DNA from: Tomocerus qinae
Lineage: Eukaryota; Arthropoda; Collembola; Entomobryomorpha; Tomoceridae
Direction: 5' to 3'
Length of the DNA: 64,000 nucleotides
Assembly: GCA_020055645.1 (NCBI GenBank)
Contig: CM034546.1
Location: 31,930,001 to 31,994,000, forward strand
Positions 59,629 through 64,000 of this stretch are shown here, piece after piece (the stretch's first letter is position 1; each line of letters starts with the position of its first letter). Both the position numbers and the translations under genes were made by a program. The notes below the pieces were generated by a model. That model had not been told where the DNA came from and searched no databases. It worked only from the letters and a program-made list of their open reading frames with translations.

Positions 59629-61338
59629 TTTTCCAATTTGATATTGTTGGCCACAAGAAGGTATACAATGAAACAATTTGTATTCTGCCCCTGGTGAACA
59701 ACTGTGGCAACAAAATGATTTAGAAATATTTTTACAGTTAGTTGTCAGATTTGTCTTGAGTCTTAACGTAAATATAGATGACAAAACATTCCAATAAGTG
59801 TGTGACAAGTGACACCTCCTTTCGGTTGAAACAACTGCTCACTGCAACAAGAATTCCATTTTTATGAATTTTTTAATTAATATATATCAAGATGGCTATT
59901 ATTTTCAATGGCTGCACCATTATTGTTCAAAACTTACCGTAGTTTAATTAAATGTCATCTAGTTATTTCGTAATTTAGTACCAAATTATTTACTAAATTG
60001 ATACGAAATTAAAAACAGACACTACTTTTACCATTTCTTCCAACAAGTAATTATTTATTATCAATTATTATTATAATTACTTGTGTGTGTTATAATGTTA
60101 TTCCCTATATCATACCAAGAATCAACAGACATAAGTCATAAGTTGAACAGTTAGAATAAAATGAAGAAATTAATTTGCGTTCTATTCAATGATCAAAATC
60201 AAAAGTATCGAGCATTTTAATTTTTAATTCTGAACTGACTGAACTGAACTGAAATGTGAACAAACCTTATGATTTTTTACTTTCACATCTCACCTGATTC
60301 AAATATAAATTTTCGCGGTTGTAAAAGCATTTCCTTGAATTAAAGGGTTCGCTAACATATACATTCATGTTTTATACACTGAGACTACCGTAGTAATACG
60401 GCATGGTAATCATAGAGATTCGGTAGCTATAATTCATTGAGTGGAACACGAGTGCAAAAATATTATTAATCTTTTTATGAAATTAAAAAAAACTTAACCA
60501 CAACTAAATTTTAAAAATCATTTCTCCAAAAGCAATCTTTCAAGTTTCCAGTTATCCTGGAAACTTGCTTCACCTGATCATGTTGCTTCCGGAACAAATA
60601 TATTAGTCAATTCATCCTATGATTGAAAGTTAAATGAATTATCCATGATCAGATTGAGTAGGATAGTAGGATTACAAATGCATTGTCTTTAACCAAGCAC
60701 GTATAAAGAACTGAGTTTTTGAGGGCTGGCTGGGGTCTAACATTCCATATAGATGTTTTAATTATATATAAATATTCACAAAAAATTATTCGTTTTTTGA
60801 CGAAAATGAGTAAAAAACTCTTAAAAATGAAATATTTTGCCATTTTTGAGAAAAAATTCTTTTTTTTGGATTTTGGGGAGGGCTTCAGCCCTTAAACTTA
60901 AAGCCCCCCTCAATACGACCTTGTTTTTAACACAACAACAGTTATCCTCTGGTACACACACAGTATAGCCTAAGTGTCCAAATCCTACTCGAAAGGTCGA
61001 ACAAAAGGCAACAGAAACTTCAATGGAAGTAATAATAATAAAGTAATAACTACAAAAATGCATTCTTTAGGTTTTACATCCTATCGCCTCTTAAATCAAG
61101 TCCATAATACTGTGTTTAATGCGTCTTCTATCCACATACCTTTAAAAGTTCTAATTGCAAGTCATGAAGATAAACTTATAACGAGAATGATGAAAAAAAT
61201 ATTCTGTAATTGATCCAATTTGATGATTTGTGTTGATTAACATTTAAGATTGTAAAAAAGTAAGAAAACGGTACGATTTCGTGGACACGTTTTATTTTTT
61301 AAAGATATAAACAACAAATATTATAATAAATACAAAAA
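59629..61338. other. Intergenic between zinc-finger cluster and SMYD4
   Basis: 60720-60935 is an element fragment with AAGCCCCCCTCAATACG, the inverse of the end seen at 37304. A short hairpin at about 60540-60575 has CAAGTTTCCAG / CTGGAAACTTG. No gene is supported. Confidence 0.55.
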
Positions 61339-63833
61339 TCACAAGTGGATTAAATGCACAACAGTCCTCCGTAGTAAATCCTGACATACTTGAAATAAAG
61401 AATAGTTAGGTTGGAAATTCTGACTCAAAAAATCTGATTCTTCTGCCAGAATTTCGAATGCTTTTGCAAATTTCTCTTTTCTAATCAGTTCTTGAGCTTC
61501 CTCTACTCTCAGTCCCAACACTCCAAGTCTCATGGCCATAATTTCAGAATTTTTGGTGTTCACCGAATCTTTTTCTACCGGATCAATCACAGTAGAATCC
61601 ACAGAGTATTTCCTTGAACAAGCATAACAGCAGCAATCAAATTTGTAATTTTGTCGTAAATAATTTTGTCTATCTTCATACTTCATTCTGGTAAATGGAG
61701 CTTTGTAAGAAATAAGAATTTCTTCTCCAGCACAAAGTCTGCGTGAAGTTACCACTGAGGCTTTGTTGAGTTTTGTATGCTTGACGAATATTGCATTGGG
61801 ATCACAGGAATGGTTGCATAAAGCTACCAGGGGAAACACTCCTACAGCATATGCAGAAACAACCGGACTTTTTGACAGTGATTTTGCTTTGGCATTCCAG
61901 AACGGAAGGGAAAGCGACCCTAGAGTCGGAGTGTACCACTCGCTCAACGTGAGAATATTGTATTGCAGATTTTCAAAATGTTGCAGAAATAAAGATGAAA
62001 TGAAGTCTTTAAAGTCCTCTTGTGAAAGCAACTGACAGCCATTCACATCTTTGAAATAACCCGTCAATTCTTCCAAGATGTGTGTTAGTAAGAGACATTT
62101 GAATTCGTAAGGAACTTGTGGCTTGGAAGACTGCAATGATCCAAAATCATATTCAGTTGTATGTGGCACTAAATGGTACACAGATCTGTAAGAGTTGGAA
62201 TCGTAGACACAATTTTCATCAAATCCAGAAATTATTCCATTTTTCTTTGCAGTAGTTTCATTTTGACAATTTTTGGTTTCACCGTCGACGGAATTAGAAG
62301 TGACATAATCCAATGTGCCATTTTTGAAAAATTGGTATAGAGCAATAGGGCCAGTTTTGATTAAGATTCGCACTGCGAGAAGAATTTCATTACTATGAAG
62401 GGCTTCTGTGGAATGGAAATAGGGAAACAGGGCGTGCTCCAATTCATGGAACTCTTTCAACGCCTTCGTCAAGCACTCTTGGTCACAGTAGAATCCCTAA
62501 AATTTTTTAAAAAGTGTTGTCCATAAACATTTTGACAAATATCATAAAATTATCTTCATATTGATACAGATTATTATTATTTTTAATAAAGGCATATAAA
62601 ATATTATTTATAAGGGAGGTAAGGCAAATATTTAAAAAATATTTCGTAAAATATAATATAGTATTGAAAAATGTTGGAAAAAATAATTTCCTTCTCGAAA
62701 TTAGACTGGAATAAAACGTTTCTCTGATTTTTTTGGACGGCCTTGCTTGAAGATAAAATATAATAAATACAAATTAAAACTATGATTTAGTCTGAAAAAT
62801 AATTTAGGTGACTTACAAAAGTACATTGAGGACATGGTACACACCCAAAAATGGGCTTTGTGCAATAAGAACAATGTTCAGTATCCCAAAGCAAGGCTTT
62901 TTCCAGGACTGTACAGTACGGGGTCTCCACTAACACAGAAGTCCCTACAAGATTTATTAAAATTAAATAATTTATAATTAAATGTGCCTGAACACGGCAA
63001 AATAAAGAAATATTTCTTTCTTAAAAGGTTTTAATCACCTGCTGGAATATCTTTAGTAGCAATCAATCGTCTCCCACATTCTGGATTGTACTTGACGTCC
63101 ACAAAATTTTCTGCACATTTTAAGTTTGGATTTTTTGATTTTAGTTCGGAGAAATGCTTCTCAAAATATTCCAATCCTTCGTTTTCTATGCAATTCTTTT
63201 TCCCGTTTTCCATGTTCTTCTGTATTTTCAACTTTTCACATTTCGCCTGTCTATCTTTAAGCTTATTATGCATCTGCTCATCATATTTGTCATACTTAAG
63301 AGCAGAAAGTACATCTTGAAGTGCATAATGAGGCTCGTTTATAAAAAGAAATAGAGCTGATCGATTAGAGTAAGCCAGACCTAGTTCTTCTGTCTCATTT
63401 GGTGCAAATGCAAGTGCCAAATTATAACCTCGGAAAGCGTTAGAAATATCCTTCACTTTGTAAGCTCGGTTTCCAGTTTCTCTTAAAGCGGAAGAAATTT
63501 CTGACGATTTTTGAAAACCTGAAAAACAATTTTTAAATTAGAATATTGATTAATCCTTTTACGGTGAAAACTTTTCAAAATAACATTCTAAAAATTAAAT
63601 TAGACTGAATAATTACGTTCAGAGTTTTCGCATGAAATTGGCTGCCAATTGAAGTACTTTTTAAAGCATTTTATTTTTTCTAAATTATTCTGACATTTCC
63701 CGTAAATTTCCTTTGCAATGGGCAAATCCTTTTTCAGATTCTCATTGAAATTTGAGAGCACTAAATTATAATGGTCATTATCCAAAAAATAAGACCCTTT
63801 CCAAATTTCACGTAGAAACGATCCACAATCCAT
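61339..63833 (-). CDS. SMYD4: SMYD4-type SET and MYND domain lysine methyltransferase
   Basis: Exons 63833-63617, 63518-63039, 62944-62817 and 62496-61339. GT/AG junctions and phases agree (1983 nt, 660 aa). The ATG at 63833 is chosen because the frame upstream has no ATG. Exon 2 holds TPR-like helices (ALRETGNRAYKVKDISNAFR, NRSALFLFINEPHYALQDV) and the start of the SET domain (GRRLIATKDIPAG). Exons 3-4 hold the MYND zinc finger (CSYC, CVPCPQC, FYCDQEC). Exon 4 has the catalytic NHSCDPNA motif, the GEEILISY motif and the post-SET cysteines (FDCCCYAC). Introns are 98, 94 and 320 bp. The family methylates protein lysines in cytoplasm or nucleus; fly SMYD4 relatives act in muscle (family knowledge). 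The protein is shorter than vertebrate SMYD4 (about 800 aa) but all core motifs are present. Confidence 0.92.
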
Positions 63834-64000
63834 GCTGCACAATATTTTAATTTACAGTGAAACTTAAACTGTAATTGAAACGTCTACTTCTTAAAATAGA
63901 TACTTTAAATTAAGAAACTTATTTGTAGCTATTAAGTTTAAAGAATACTACCTCGAATAAGAGTTGGTAGCTAAATGTTCATTTTGGCAGAAATAGCATT
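63834..64000. other. Upstream region of SMYD4
   Basis: 5' flank only. It is A+T-rich, with no core promoter motif assigned, and is cut by the window edge. Confidence 0.4.

Noticed and set aside
63086-63354. Plus-strand Phe/Ser-rich frames over SMYD4
   Set aside because: They are antisense to the TPR and SET exon and have no support.

Overview
The window looks like A+T-rich arthropod nuclear DNA. The genes have short introns with canonical splice sites (mostly about 90-110 bp). The recognisable families are animal ones: Hedgehog acyltransferase, SMYD4, C2H2 zinc-finger arrays, and divergent ionotropic receptors of the arthropod chemosensory type. A springtail or other basal hexapod is possible, but nothing here proves it. 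No bacterial operon, tRNA, rRNA or CRISPR array was seen.

Layout. 1-2484: a 369-371 bp satellite that carries a 740 bp higher-order repeat. 2758-6498 (-): an eight-exon Hedgehog acyltransferase gene (HHAT/rasp). 7765-20519 (-): a tandem pair of six-exon genes for a large secreted protein I do not recognise. The distal copy (13472-20519) is open over 757 codons; the proximal copy (7765-11092) has two frame breaks. The duplicated block also carried a piece of HHAT exon 1, now stranded at about 12344-12520. The long intron of the intact copy holds a nest of mobile elements (16727-19807) with GGCCGGCC-rich arrays and dozens of CACGTG motifs. 23031-23588 (+): a small secreted-protein gene with two apparent frame breaks.

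24.2-49.4 kb: a duplicated ionotropic-receptor region. The copy at 25310-28656 is a pseudogene with a nonsense codon and a retroposon insertion. The copy at 44770-47223 is a complete 817-codon single-exon gene. A third, partial copy of the flank lies at 43430-44110. Comparing copies dates several insertions, including a 4.75 kb Helitron-like element at 30077-34821 that is missing from both paralogous sites. Between the copies are non-autonomous hAT elements with exact 8 bp target duplications, foldback elements, a Tc1/mariner remnant and a small LTR element with nearly identical LTRs.

50.3-59.6 kb (-): a zinc-finger cluster with two intact genes (9 and about 23 fingers), one frame-broken gene of about 16 fingers, and several finger relics. 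The 23-finger gene has a recent 171 bp x 4 tandem expansion. 61339-63833 (-): a four-exon SMYD4-type lysine methyltransferase gene.

The most unusual theme is a set of unrelated-looking short hAT-type elements, at least five here. Each is filled with many copies of its own subterminal motif, and the motif differs from element to element.
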